DNA from: Hymenobacter sp. BT559
GTDB lineage: Bacteria; Bacteroidota; Bacteroidia; Cytophagales; Hymenobacteraceae
NCBI RefSeq assembly: GCF_016427535.1
Contig: NZ_JAELXV010000002.1
Location: 558,001-622,000 of the forward strand
Direction: 5' to 3'
DNA: 64,000 nucleotides
This document shows positions 9,504-18,249 of this stretch, one piece after another (the stretch's first letter is position 1; every line of letters starts with the position of its first letter). Made by a program: the position numbers and the translations under genes. The notes under the pieces were generated by a model that did no database searches, was not told the DNA's origin, and saw nothing but the letters and a program-made list of their open reading frames with translations.

Positions 9504-9549
9504 TAATCCGGTCTCTAGCTGCGCCAAAGCGGATACCGGCAATAGCTGA

Positions 9550-10401
9550 ATGACAAAGGCCCGTGCCTATTTCCAACTCCTAAAGTTTCGGCTTTCGTTT
9601 ACGGTGGCGTTTTCCAGCGCCATTGGCTATCTATTAGGGGCCCGAGATCTAAGTTGGAGTCGCGTGTTGCTGGTAATGCTAGGTGGCTTGCTGGTAACGG
9701 GGTCGGCCAATATTATCAATCAGGTTTTTGAAAAAGACCTTGATAAACACATGCGCCGCACTGAAGGGCGGCCGCTTCCTACTGGCCGCATTTCGCCTAA
9801 TGAAGCCTGGGTATTCTGTATAATCCTCGGGGTCGCGGGCCTAGCACTGTTGGTCTACTATTTCAATCCTTTGACGGCAGCGTTGTCGCTGCTTTCACTC
9901 ATTCTCTATGGGTTTATATACACCCCTCTGAAGACCATATCACCCGTGTGCGTGGCAGTAGGGGCCATTCCAGGTGGGTTGCCGCCCATGATAGGCTGGG
10001 TGGCCGCCACGGGCTTTGTAGGCGTTCCGGCTTGGGTGCTGTTTGGCATCCAGTTCATGTGGCAGTTTCCGCATTTTTGGGCCATCGCCTGGGTGGCCGA
10101 TGAGGACTACAAGCGTGCAGGCTTCAAGATGCTGCCCTCACCGGGCGAGCGGGATTTACGCACGGCATTCCAAATAATGACCTATACCGTGCTACTAATT
10201 CCAGTGTCGCTGCTGCCTCTGGTCCTAGGTATCTCAGGGCGTGTGTCGGCGGGCGTAGCCTTGGTATGTGGAGTTATTTTTCTGCTGATGACGGTGCAGC
10301 TTATGCGCACGCAAGACCGAAAGGCGGCCTTGAGCATCATGTTCGCTTCTTTCCTTTATTTGCCTATTGTACAAATAGCGCTGGTTCTGGATAAAGTTTG
10401 A
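9550..10401 (+). CDS. ctaB: protoheme IX farnesyltransferase (heme O synthase)
   Basis: 283 residues, UbiA-superfamily prenyltransferase that attaches a farnesyl group to heme B, giving heme O, the substrate of CtaA. The Asp-rich active site is at residues 54-65 (NIINQVFEKDLD), followed by RRTEGRPLPTGR. A second conserved loop follows helix 5 (DEDYKRAGFKMLP). About eight or nine membrane helices. It lies between heme A synthase and the oxidase accessory subunits, all on the same strand. Confidence 0.93.
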   Translation: MTKARAYFQLLKFRLSFTVAFSSAIGYLLGARDLSWSRVLLVMLGGLLVTGSANIINQVFEKDLDKHMRRTEGRPLPTGRISPNEAWVFCIILGVAGLALLVYYFNPLTAALSLLSLILYGFIYTPLKTISPVCVAVGAIPGGLPPMIGWVAATGFVGVPAWVLFGIQFMWQFPHFWAIAWVADEDYKRAGFKMLPSPGERDLRTAFQIMTYTVLLIPVSLLPLVLGISGRVSAGVALVCGVIFLLMTVQLMRTQDRKAALSIMFASFLYLPIVQIALVLDKV

Positions 10402-10483
10402 TTTTTAATTGTCCGCTTTTTGTTATCAGTTCAGTAACGAAGCCACCTAGGTGGCAAAACTGACAACTAATTCTTACTACCTC

Positions 10484-11071
10484 ATGAATACTTCAGAGCT
10501 GCTGCTTGAGAAAGAAGAAGGTCTAGGGCTACACCCAAAACGGGTAGTGCTTATTCTGCTTATTTTCAGCATTATTATGATGTTTGCCGCTTTCACTAGC
10601 GGTTACATTGTGCGTCGCGACGAGGGCAACTGGCGCGAGTTTGACCTGCCCCTTAGTCTTCTGTTCAATACCATTGCTATTGTGCTGAGTAGCGCAGCTA
10701 TGCAGTGGGCTTACTATTCGGCCAAACACAATGAAGTAAAGCGGGCCCAGCTTGGCTTATTGGTAACCTTGGGTTTGGGAATAGTTTTCCTATTCGGACA
10801 GGTGCACTCCTGGGGTGACCTAGTGGATGGCCGCACCTTTTTTGGCGGCGCCGACGCCAACCCTTCGGGTTCTTTCGTATACGTACTCATGGGCGTGCAC
10901 GCCTTCCACTTGATTACCGGGCTTATTTTCGTAGCGGTGGTGCTTAAGCGAAGCCTTAACTATCAGGTGCATTCGCGGGCTATGCTGTCGATTGGCAATG
11001 CCACCATCTACTGGCACTTCTTGGGCGGCCTTTGGTTGTACCTGTATTTGTTCCTACTTTTGAACCACTAA
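10484..11071 (+). CDS. heme-copper oxidase subunit III family protein (first of two)
   Basis: 195 residues from ATG 10484; an upstream in-frame GTG (10451) would add 11 residues but lies within a CCTAGGTGG intergenic sequence and is less likely. Five hydrophobic helices and the COX3 features GVHAFHLITG and YWHFLGGLWLYL place it in the subunit III family. Subunit III binds lipid and stabilises proton uptake by subunit I. A second, longer COX3-type gene follows 47 bp later, so the oxidase module has two tandem subunit-III-like proteins, an arrangement known in Bacteroidota. Confidence 0.88.
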   Translation: MNTSELLLEKEEGLGLHPKRVVLILLIFSIIMMFAAFTSGYIVRRDEGNWREFDLPLSLLFNTIAIVLSSAAMQWAYYSAKHNEVKRAQLGLLVTLGLGIVFLFGQVHSWGDLVDGRTFFGGADANPSGSFVYVLMGVHAFHLITGLIFVAVVLKRSLNYQVHSRAMLSIGNATIYWHFLGGLWLYLYLFLLLNH

Positions 11072-11118
11072 TCCGCGAGTTGTCGTAGGATAACTTCCCG
11101 TTTATTTTGCCGCCTGCT

Positions 11119-11895
11119 ATGGCCCATTCGACCACCTTAGAGCCCACTGCTGCTACTACTACCTACACCGATGCTCCGCGCACCGGCACCTGGGATGGTG
11201 GCAATGAACCCTTTAAAGCGAGCTACGGCAAGCTGATGATGTGGTTCTTCCTGCTGTCGGACGCCTTCACTTTTGGAGCGTTTTTGACGGCATACGGCAT
11301 GATTCGCCACAAACACGGCGTGTTTACCGGTACCGCTGACAAATTCTTTTTCAGCACGGCCCACTGGCCTATTCCTGAAAAAGTATTCAACGGCTTCCCC
11401 GGCTTGCACGGCATGGACTTGCCGCTGGCTTTCGTAGCCTTGATGACGATGATTCTCATCTTCAGCTCCGTGACGATGGTACTGGCAGTAGAAGCCGGAC
11501 ACCGCATGGACAAGGCCGATGTGCAAAAATGGCTGCTGTGGACTATTCTCTTTGGTGCTATGTTCCTCAGCTCGCAGGCTTGGGAATGGAGCCACTTTAT
11601 CGGTGGTTCTGAAAAGGGTTTGCTAATGGCAGATGGTTCAGTAATGCATGGCGCCAACCTAGCTACTAACGAGTACGGCCCGCCGCTGTTTGCCGACTTG
11701 TTCTTCTTCATCACCGGTTTCCATGGTACGCACGTATTCTCCGGGGTATGCTTGTTGGTATGGTGCTTTATCGCTACTACCAACGGTACGTTTGAGAAGC
11801 GCGGCCACTACGAGATGGTTGAGAAAATTGGCCTCTACTGGCACTTTGTAGATTTGGTATGGGTGTTCGTATTCACCTTCTTCTATCTGGTGTAA
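11119..11895 (+). CDS. cytochrome c oxidase subunit III (second of two)
   Basis: 258 residues from ATG 11119; a TTG at 11107 would add four residues. COX3 hallmarks are GFHGTHVFSGV and YWHFVDLVWVFVFTFFYLV at the C-terminus, the classic last helix of subunit III. About six helices, with an expanded loop after helix 1 that contains the KHGVFTG segment. It lies between the shorter COX3-type gene and subunit IV, and the cluster order (III, III, IV) matches other Cytophagales. Confidence 0.92.
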   Translation: MAHSTTLEPTAATTTYTDAPRTGTWDGGNEPFKASYGKLMMWFFLLSDAFTFGAFLTAYGMIRHKHGVFTGTADKFFFSTAHWPIPEKVFNGFPGLHGMDLPLAFVALMTMILIFSSVTMVLAVEAGHRMDKADVQKWLLWTILFGAMFLSSQAWEWSHFIGGSEKGLLMADGSVMHGANLATNEYGPPLFADLFFFITGFHGTHVFSGVCLLVWCFIATTNGTFEKRGHYEMVEKIGLYWHFVDLVWVFVFTFFYLV

Positions 11896-11917
11896 TAAAA
11901 TTTTTGGATGTTGCTCA

Positions 11918-11960
11918 GAATGCTGAATATCCTACCTAGGGTGTTCAGCATTCAGCATTC
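11918..11960. repeat. intergenic hairpin with two alternative 3' arms
   Basis: GAATGCTGAA (11918-11927) can pair with either of two overlapping TTCAGCATTC copies (11944-11953 and 11951-11960); CCTAGG lies in the loop. It sits between the subunit III and subunit IV genes with no T-run, so it is more likely a repeat or mRNA hairpin than a terminator. Confidence 0.5.
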
Positions 11961-11981
11961 AAGACTATAAAAATTCAAAAA

Positions 11982-12335
11982 ATGTCTGCTCACGCTACTA
12001 CCGAACACGCCTACGTTCCAGGCGAAATCGCTAAACCCAATACTGGGTGGATTTGGAAAACCTTCTGGGTGCTGGTAATCATCACGGCCGTGGAGTTTGC
12101 TATTGCCTTCGCCATGACGAATCCTGAATTGCGTACTTTCCGCAACAGCATCTTTATTGTGCTCACGATTCTTAAGGCATTCTTTATTGTGGGCGAATTC
12201 ATGCACTTGAAGCATGAAACAAAAAGCCTCATCTGGACTATCCTTATCCCCACCGCGCTGCTGGTGTGGCTAGTAGTTGCCCTAGTTACGGAAGGTTCGT
12301 CTATCGGCGAAACTCTCGCGCACATGTTCAGCTAG
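11982..12335 (+). CDS. cytochrome c oxidase subunit IV family protein
   Basis: 117 residues with three hydrophobic helices (about 24-44, 53-75, 83-106), the pattern of the small prokaryotic subunit IV (COX4_pro/CtaF-like). The segment FIVGEFMHLKHE is characteristic of this family. It is a small accessory membrane subunit of the oxidase. It follows the subunit III genes and is 3 bp from the SCO-like gene, which indicates co-transcription. Confidence 0.88.
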   Translation: MSAHATTEHAYVPGEIAKPNTGWIWKTFWVLVIITAVEFAIAFAMTNPELRTFRNSIFIVLTILKAFFIVGEFMHLKHETKSLIWTILIPTALLVWLVVALVTEGSSIGETLAHMFS

Positions 12336-12338
12336 TCA

Positions 12339-13037
12339 ATGCGGCCCCGCCAAACCATTTTGTTGGGGCTACTGCTGCTGGTGCCCGTATTGGCCTTTCT
12401 GTTCCTGTACGGCTTCGGCTCCAATCATTACGCGCTGCCAACCTACTTGCCCGAGCGGGCGGACTCCGTCCGCCTTGCGGGCGGAGGGTGGCAGCGCGAT
12501 ACTGTTTATCACCGGGTACAGCCTTTCCGCCTCCGCGCGGCCGGTGGGCGCTATGTAGCAAGCCAGGAGTTGGGGCAAGGCCTGTACATCCTGCAGCTTC
12601 TGACCCAAGGGGAAGCCGATGTGCAGGCAACGCGCGAAATGGCCCGTCTGCAGGAGAAGTTTCGTCGTGAACCGCGCGTGCGGCTTGCCACAATAGCTGC
12701 GTTACCACCCACACTTTCGGCTCCCGAAGCAAGCGCGCAGCTAGAAAAGCTGAGCGAGCAATACGGCACCATCAGTGGCAAATGGTTTGTCCTAGGCGCT
12801 ACTCCCGACTCGGTGCAGCGCTTAGCCCAGTACGAACTAGGCTTAACAGCGCTGCGCCCAGAGCAACTGCCTTTTCGGCCTGCTACCGAGCCGGCAACTT
12901 TGCCAGCGGGGCGGTTGTTGCTAATTGACCACGACCAGCATGTGCGTGGCATCTACGATGGAGCCGATATCCATGAGATAGAGCGGCTCATCACGGAAGT
13001 TAACGTTTTGCTTTATATCTATGACCACCGCCACTGA
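12339..13037 (+). CDS. SCO1/SenC-like protein lacking the copper-binding cysteines
   Basis: 232 residues with an N-terminal membrane anchor (about 7-26) and a thioredoxin-like periplasmic domain. Position in the operon (after subunit IV, before DUF420) and the C-terminal segment IDHDQHVRGIYDGAD place it in the SCO family, which inserts copper into CuA. However, the protein contains no cysteine at all, so the family CxxxC copper/redox motif is absent. It may be a structural or regulatory paralogue that does not bind copper in the usual way; another SCO elsewhere may do the metallation. It overlaps the next gene by 17 bp. The fold assignment is inference from context and the C-terminal motif. 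Confidence 0.7.
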   Translation: MRPRQTILLGLLLLVPVLAFLFLYGFGSNHYALPTYLPERADSVRLAGGGWQRDTVYHRVQPFRLRAAGGRYVASQELGQGLYILQLLTQGEADVQATREMARLQEKFRREPRVRLATIAALPPTLSAPEASAQLEKLSEQYGTISGKWFVLGATPDSVQRLAQYELGLTALRPEQLPFRPATEPATLPAGRLLLIDHDQHVRGIYDGADIHEIERLITEVNVLLYIYDHRH

Positions 13038-13596
13038 GCAGTTGCATCCGCCCGTATTAGAGCCGGGCGACTACACAAAATATAAGATTATTCTGGGTAT
13101 ACTGGGGGCGGTAGTGCCCCTGTTGGTAGCGGTCCTTTACTTCTTCCCGCAAACCTTCCGTATCCCGGGGGCTCAGGTACGGATGCTGCCTGCTATTAAT
13201 GCGGGGTTAAACTCATTGACGGCCATTTGTCTGCTGGCAGGCTATTACTTTATTCGGCAGAAGGATGTAGTGCGGCACCGAGCGATGATGGGCATTGCGT
13301 TTGGCCTAGGTAGCTTGTTTTTGCTTTCTTACGTGGCGTACCACTCGCAAGCAGACAGCACGCATTTTGGTGGGGTAGGGGCCATTCGCATGGTTTATTT
13401 TATCTTGCTCCTGACCCATATTAGCTTGGCTGTGGTAACCGTAGCACTGGTATTATTCACGCTCTACTTTGCCCTCACGGGGCAGTATACCAAGCACAAA
13501 GCCATTGCACGGTGGACGTTTCCGGTGTGGCTTTATGTCTCTGTAACGGGTGTCATCGTATACTTTATGATTGCTCCGTATTACCCCGCCGCTTAG
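13021..13596 (+). CDS. DUF420 family membrane protein (CtaM-like oxidase assembly factor)
   Basis: 191 residues with five predicted helices. The family features LNSLTAICLLAGYYFIR, KHRAMMGIAF-type (here RHRAMMGIAFG) and HKAIARWTFPVWLYVSVTGVIVY identify DUF420. CtaM of Firmicutes, a DUF420 protein, is needed for activity of heme A oxidases, so an assembly role is likely here. The start codon lies within the last codons of the SCO-like gene. Confidence 0.87.
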   Translation: MTTATEQLHPPVLEPGDYTKYKIILGILGAVVPLLVAVLYFFPQTFRIPGAQVRMLPAINAGLNSLTAICLLAGYYFIRQKDVVRHRAMMGIAFGLGSLFLLSYVAYHSQADSTHFGGVGAIRMVYFILLLTHISLAVVTVALVLFTLYFALTGQYTKHKAIARWTFPVWLYVSVTGVIVYFMIAPYYPAA

Positions 13597-13637
13597 GCAG
13601 GTAGTAAACTTTCTACGCATACTAGTGTTCTAAATTT

Positions 13638-13892
13638 ATGAAGAAACTCATTTTTGCTCTGGCACTTAGCTACTTGCTACTAGGCCAGCTTGGGTTGGGC
13701 TCGCAGGCGTTTGCCCAGTGCGTAATGTGTAAGTCGCAGGTAGAAGCTGCCCGCGCCGAGCGCGACGACTATGACGTAGCCGGCCTCAACAAGGGCATTG
13801 TATATATGATGACGGTACCCTACATTTTGATGGGGGCTATCGGGTATTTCTGGTATCGGCGCACGCACCCTAAGCGTACGCCCGTAGTATGA
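13638..13892 (+). CDS. small membrane protein with signal peptide and CxxC motif
   Basis: 84 residues, no named family recognised. A signal peptide (residues 1-26, ending AFAQ) is followed directly by CVMC (28-31), a polar segment of about 25 residues, then one transmembrane helix (about 53-73) and a basic tail. The mature protein thus exposes two cysteines in the periplasm and is anchored by its C-terminus. It overlaps the DUF983 start by 4 bp. Gene order and the CxxC motif suggest a role in redox or metal handling for the oxidase; this is inference only. Confidence 0.75.
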   Translation: MKKLIFALALSYLLLGQLGLGSQAFAQCVMCKSQVEAARAERDDYDVAGLNKGIVYMMTVPYILMGAIGYFWYRRTHPKRTPVV

Positions 13893-14290
13893 AGCCCGTC
13901 CGAGCGTGGTGGCTGGCCCTGCTAGCGCTACGCTGTCCGCATTGCCATACGGGGCCTTTGTTCAACTATGGCATGTACAACCTAGGGCATTTTACGGACA
14001 TGCCCGAGAGCTGCCCGGTATGCGGGCAGCACTACGAGCCGGAGCCAGGCTTTTATTGGGGAGCTATGTACATCAGCTTCGCTTTTGCAGTGCCGATAGT
14101 GCTTGGAAGTGGCGCCGTATTATACTGGTTTTTTGGCGACCCGCCGACCTGGGTGTACGTGACGACAGTGGCCGTAGTGATGCTCTTGCTCACGCCGCCC
14201 TCTTTTCGCTATGCCCGCGCAGTGATGCTATATGCGTTTGGTGGGGTGCGCTTTGATAAGCGCTACCTAGAAAAAGGTCGCGCGGCGTAG
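13889..14290 (+). CDS. DUF983 family protein
   Basis: 133 residues. The DUF983 signature is complete: CPHCHTGPLF at the N-terminus, CPVCGQHYEPEPGFYWGAMY in the middle, then two transmembrane helices. The four cysteines form a zinc-ribbon-like pair of CxxC motifs on the cytoplasmic side. The biochemical function is unknown; family members are often near cytochrome oxidase genes in proteobacteria and Bacteroidota. It overlaps the CxxC protein upstream (ATGA) and ends the respiratory cluster. Confidence 0.88.
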   Translation: MKPVRAWWLALLALRCPHCHTGPLFNYGMYNLGHFTDMPESCPVCGQHYEPEPGFYWGAMYISFAFAVPIVLGSGAVLYWFFGDPPTWVYVTTVAVVMLLLTPPSFRYARAVMLYAFGGVRFDKRYLEKGRAA

Positions 14291-14352
14291 CACCTAGGTC
14301 TATCCTCGCCCGATTTTTGTAGCAACAGCGGCGGTGTTATCTCTTAAGAAAG

Positions 14353-14397
14353 CCCTGGTTGGCTGCGCGGCACTAAGGTGCCGGCAGTTGGCCAGGG
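14353..14397 (+). terminator. imperfect GC-rich hairpin, possible terminator after the respiratory cluster
   Basis: CCCTGG (14353-14358) pairs with CCAGGG (14392-14397) and inner segments GGCAC/GTGCC also pair around a short loop. It is followed by TATTTATTTA rather than a T-run, so termination is plausible but not certain. Confidence 0.5.
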
Positions 14398-14415
14398 TAT
14401 TTATTTAAGCTACCT

Positions 14416-17400
14416 ATGGAGCTTTCTAACTCATTGGTTCGTCGCGGCTGGGGTATAGCAGGGGCTTGGCTGCTGATTGTCTGTGGGTTATTATGCTTTG
14501 GGGCTAGCTACCTGGCTACCGAGTATGGCCCTGGAGCCGGGGAAGAATCGCAGCCCGGCACGGCCCAGGTGCAGCACTTAGTGCAGCAAGCAACGGCCAC
14601 TGCCAACCAGGAAGCGGAGCGCATTCTGCAAACCAGCCTGTTCCGCAAGACTATTCGATTTAGCCAGCTACTCAGCCAGAGCACCTATCCGGCCTTTGTA
14701 GTGCAGGATGGGCAGCTGCAAGAGTGGTCAGCCGCGGGCCCTTCGCCCAAGGCAGAAGACATAGCCGATACCCGGGCCGAATGGCTTTCACAAACCGCCC
14801 TAGGTGACTTTGTGGTGGTGCGGCGTGCCCAAGAGACAACGGTAGTGCTGGTATATATTCCGCTGCTGCAGCGTTATGGCATCAGCAACCGCTACCTGCG
14901 CGAAGGCTATGGCCGCGCCCTGCTGCAAGGGCTGGATGTGCAGGTGCAAGCCGCTGCGGGCGCCAAGCCGAATACCCTGGTGCGAGAAGCCAATGGTCAG
15001 CCGCTGTTTGCAGTGCAGTGGCTGCAAAACAGCTCGCTGGCGGGGCGCTACTTGCCACTGGCCTTGCTGGCACTAGGTGTGCTGCTGTACGTAGGCGGCT
15101 GGCTGGCGCTGGCGTGGCGCTGGTGGCTGGCTCGTCGGGGTGGGGCAGCCGTCGCGGCTCTGATACTGCCGCTGCTAGTGCTGCGCGTGGTGCTGTTGCA
15201 ACTGGGCCTACCCTTTGCAATGCTGGAGCTACCGCTGTTCGACCCTAGGGTGTACGCTGTGTCCAGCTGGGCCCCATCGCTAGGCGACTTGCTGCTGAAT
15301 GCCGTACTGGCGCTAGTGGTGGCTGCCGGGGTGTGGCTGCTGAGCATCCACTATCGGTGGCAAACCCGCGCGCAGGTCGGCAACCGCATGGGATGGCGGA
15401 TAGGGCTGACTGTGCTGTTTAGCTCGCTCTTACTCGCGTTGCACAGCTACTACCGCACGGCGTTCAGTAGTGGCCAGCTCAACCTCGATGTTACGCAGAG
15501 CATTCAGATTTCGGGCTTCCGGCTAGTGCTGGTGCTGGCAGTGGTGCTGCACTCGGCCGCCTTTTTGCTGCTGCTGCTGCTGCTTACCAGGCTACTGGGG
15601 CCCGGCCGGCGGCTGATACATGGCGGCCTGCTGCTCGGTCTTACGGCGGGTGGCGCGCTAGTGCTGCTGGGGCTGAGCGCCCTGCTGGGCTGGACCTGGC
15701 TGTGCCTAGCTGCCCTGGCCATTAGCTATTTTGTGCTGGTGCGCATGGCCGGGCCGGGGCCTAGGGGCCTGGCTTACTTAGTGCTGCTGCTACTGGGGCT
15801 GGGCGCGGCTACCGGTGCGATGGCTCAGTACGAGCAGTTTGGACACCAGCTATTGCTAGACAAGCAACGCTTGGCTAATAATCTGTTGGTCGATAATGAC
15901 TTGCAAGGAGAGTTTTTGCTGGGCGAGCGTATTCGCTTGCTCGCCGCCGACCCGGTTATTGCCCAGATGCTGGCCGCCCAGCCCGTGCGGGCCGATGCAG
16001 TGCGCCGCCGCGTGAGCCGGCAGTATCTGCGCGACTACTTCGATAAGTACGAAGCCGGCATTGGCTTATTCGACGCGGCGGGCAAGCCCGTGGATACGCA
16101 AGGGAATGACACGCTCACCTTTGGCCAAACGCGCGAGCTGCTATCGCGCACGGCCACGGCTACTGACCAGGCGGGCGTGTTTCTGCTAAAGTCAGAAAAC
16201 TCGTTTAGCTCGCGGCGCTATGCGGCCGTAGTGCCGCTGGTGGCGCCGCCGGTAGTGGGTATCGGGCCGCCCGCCCCAGCCGGTACCATTGTGCTCACGC
16301 TTAGCCTACGCAAGCTGTCGAGCTACAGCGTGCTGCCCGAGCTGCTGGTAGACCAGAAGTTTTTTCAGCCGGGCCTAGCCACCGACCTCAGTTACGCTGG
16401 CTTTGCGGCCGAGCGCTTGGTGTACAGCGAGGGCGATTTTGATTATGCTAATCTGCTGCCGGCTAGTCGGCTACGCGACCCGCGCCTCTATCAGGAAGGC
16501 ATAGTGCTGAGTGGGTTTCACCACTTGGCCGTGCGAGGGGCCGAAGGCCGCACGGTGGTGGTGACGACCTCGACCTACTCGCTGGCCGACTGGCTGTCTA
16601 ATTTCTCGTTTCAGCTCTTGCTCAATAGTGGGCTGTGGCTGCTGGCTGCTGGCCTGTACTTGCTGCTGCGCCGCGAGCGTAGTACCTGGCAGCTCAATTT
16701 TAGCACTCGCATTCAGGTGCTGCTCAATGTGGGGATTTTGTTGTCGCTGGTAGTTGTGAGCGTAGCTACCGCCAGCCAGGTTATTTCGGGCTATCGCCGC
16801 GACTTGCACCGCACTTACGAGCGCCGCGGCCACATTGCCCTCGAGAGCCTGTTGCGCCGCCGCGACCTGCTGACCGATAGCACGAACCGCCCTGCGGGGT
16901 ATGACCCGGCACTTACCGGGCTAGTGCACAACGTGGCTGCCCTCACCGAAACGGACCTCAACCTTTATGATGCCAAGGGTAAACTACTGGTAAGCTCGCA
17001 GCCGCTCATTTTTGAGGCGGGTCTCCTAGGGTCGTTGCTCAACCCGCAGGCTATTGTGGCCTTGCGAGAGGCCGGTATGAGCCGTATCCTGCTAACCGAG
17101 CGGGCTGGTTCACTGTCATTTAGCGCCCTGTACTTGCCCGTGCGCATGCCTAGTAGCAGCGGCGCCGCGGCAGGGCCGGTACTGGGCTATGTGGGTATTC
17201 CTTTTTTCGATTCGCAGAAGGAGCTAGATAGCAAGCTGACGGAGCTGTTTACGACCATTCTCAACATTTTCACGCTCATGGGCTTGTTGTTCTTGGTGCT
17301 GGCGTTTGTGGCTACGCGCCAGCTCACGGCCCCGCTCAAGCTGCTGACTGAGCGCCTGAAGCGTACCACCCTCACGGGCCAGAATGAAGTGCTCGACTAC

Positions 17401-18177
17401 CGCAGCAGCGACGACGAAATTGGGCTGCTGGTGCGGGAGTACAACACCATGCTCGGCAAGCTCGAAGCCAGTAAGCGCGAGCTAGCCACGCAAGAAAAGG
17501 AAGCGGCCTGGCGCGAGATGGCCCGCCAAGTAGCCCACGAAATCAAGAATCCGCTCACGCCTATGAAGCTGAGCCTGCAATACTTGCAAAAGGCTATTGA
17601 TGAGGGGAGGCCCAACACGGAAGCCCTGATAGCCCGCATTTCACAGACGCTCATCACCCAAATTGATGTGCTTTCCGACATTGCTACCTCGTTCAGCACT
17701 TTTACCAACCTGCCCACTATGCGCCCCGAGCGTCTCGATGTGGCAGCCGTGCTCCGGCACTGCGCCGACCTCTTCCGGGAGCAGGACGGTGACGATGGCG
17801 GCGAGCTGCACCTAGACCTGCCCAGTGCGGAATCGTGCATCGTGTTTGCCGACGAGAGCCTGCTGGTACGCACTTTCAATAACTTGCTGCTCAACGCTAA
17901 GCAAGCGGTGCCACCTGGCCGCCAGCCGCGCCAAGAAGTAGGCCTGCAATGCAGCCCCGATAAGGTGCTGATTACCATTGCCGACAATGGCAGCGGCATC
18001 GCCGAAGACGTACGCGACAAGGTCTTCCGCCCCAACTTCACTACCAAGGCCACCGGCTCGGGTATCGGGCTGGCCGTGGCCAAGCGCGGCATCGAGAGCG
18101 CGGGCGGCCGCATCTGGTTTGAAACGGTAGAGGAAGAAGGCACTACGTTCTTTATAGAGCTGCCGCTGGCAGGATGA
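14416..18177 (+). CDS. very large membrane sensor histidine kinase, NtrY-like
   Basis: 1253 residues, far longer than the usual 700-750 of NtrY. The N-terminal 840 residues hold an extracytoplasmic domain after helix 1, then a group of eight or more helices (about 210-480), a second extracytoplasmic domain (about 485-730) and another pair of helices. A third extracytoplasmic domain lies between about 790 and 950, followed by a helix and a HAMP linker. The kinase core is intact: phospho-acceptor His1041 in the H-box HEIKNPL, N-box near 1155-1164 (NNLLLNAKQA), DNGSGI near 1190 and GSGIGLAVAK near 1215. No response regulator gene is adjacent. The ligand is unknown. Confidence 0.85.
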   Translation: MELSNSLVRRGWGIAGAWLLIVCGLLCFGASYLATEYGPGAGEESQPGTAQVQHLVQQATATANQEAERILQTSLFRKTIRFSQLLSQSTYPAFVVQDGQLQEWSAAGPSPKAEDIADTRAEWLSQTALGDFVVVRRAQETTVVLVYIPLLQRYGISNRYLREGYGRALLQGLDVQVQAAAGAKPNTLVREANGQPLFAVQWLQNSSLAGRYLPLALLALGVLLYVGGWLALAWRWWLARRGGAAVAALILPLLVLRVVLLQLGLPFAMLELPLFDPRVYAVSSWAPSLGDLLLNAVLALVVAAGVWLLSIHYRWQTRAQVGNRMGWRIGLTVLFSSLLLALHSYYRTAFSSGQLNLDVTQSIQISGFRLVLVLAVVLHSAAFLLLLLLLTRLLGPGRRLIHGGLLLGLTAGGALVLLGLSALLGWTWLCLAALAISYFVLVRMAGPGPRGLAYLVLLLLGLGAATGAMAQYEQFGHQLLLDKQRLANNLLVDNDLQGEFLLGERIRLLAADPVIAQMLAAQPVRADAVRRRVSRQYLRDYFDKYEAGIGLFDAAGKPVDTQGNDTLTFGQTRELLSRTATATDQAGVFLLKSENSFSSRRYAAVVPLVAPPVVGIGPPAPAGTIVLTLSLRKLSSYSVLPELLVDQKFFQPGLATDLSYAGFAAERLVYSEGDFDYANLLPASRLRDPRLYQEGIVLSGFHHLAVRGAEGRTVVVTTSTYSLADWLSNFSFQLLLNSGLWLLAAGLYLLLRRERSTWQLNFSTRIQVLLNVGILLSLVVVSVATASQVISGYRRDLHRTYERRGHIALESLLRRRDLLTDSTNRPAGYDPALTGLVHNVAALTETDLNLYDAKGKLLVSSQPLIFEAGLLGSLLNPQAIVALREAGMSRILLTERAGSLSFSALYLPVRMPSSSGAAAGPVLGYVGIPFFDSQKELDSKLTELFTTILNIFTLMGLLFLVLAFVATRQLTAPLKLLTERLKRTTLTGQNEVLDYRSSDDEIGLLVREYNTMLGKLEASKRELATQEKEAAWREMARQVAHEIKNPLTPMKLSLQYLQKAIDEGRPNTEALIARISQTLITQIDVLSDIATSFSTFTNLPTMRPERLDVAAVLRHCADLFREQDGDDGGELHLDLPSAESCIVFADESLLVRTFNNLLLNAKQAVPPGRQPRQEVGLQCSPDKVLITIADNGSGIAEDVRDKVFRPNFTTKATGSGIGLAVAKRGIESAGGRIWFETVEEEGTTFFIELPLAG

Positions 18178-18249
18178 ATTAGTAAGGAGTATCTATGTGC
18201 ATAATGGCGTAAGTTGGCATCAATCAGCTGACTACCTACCCTGTGCACT

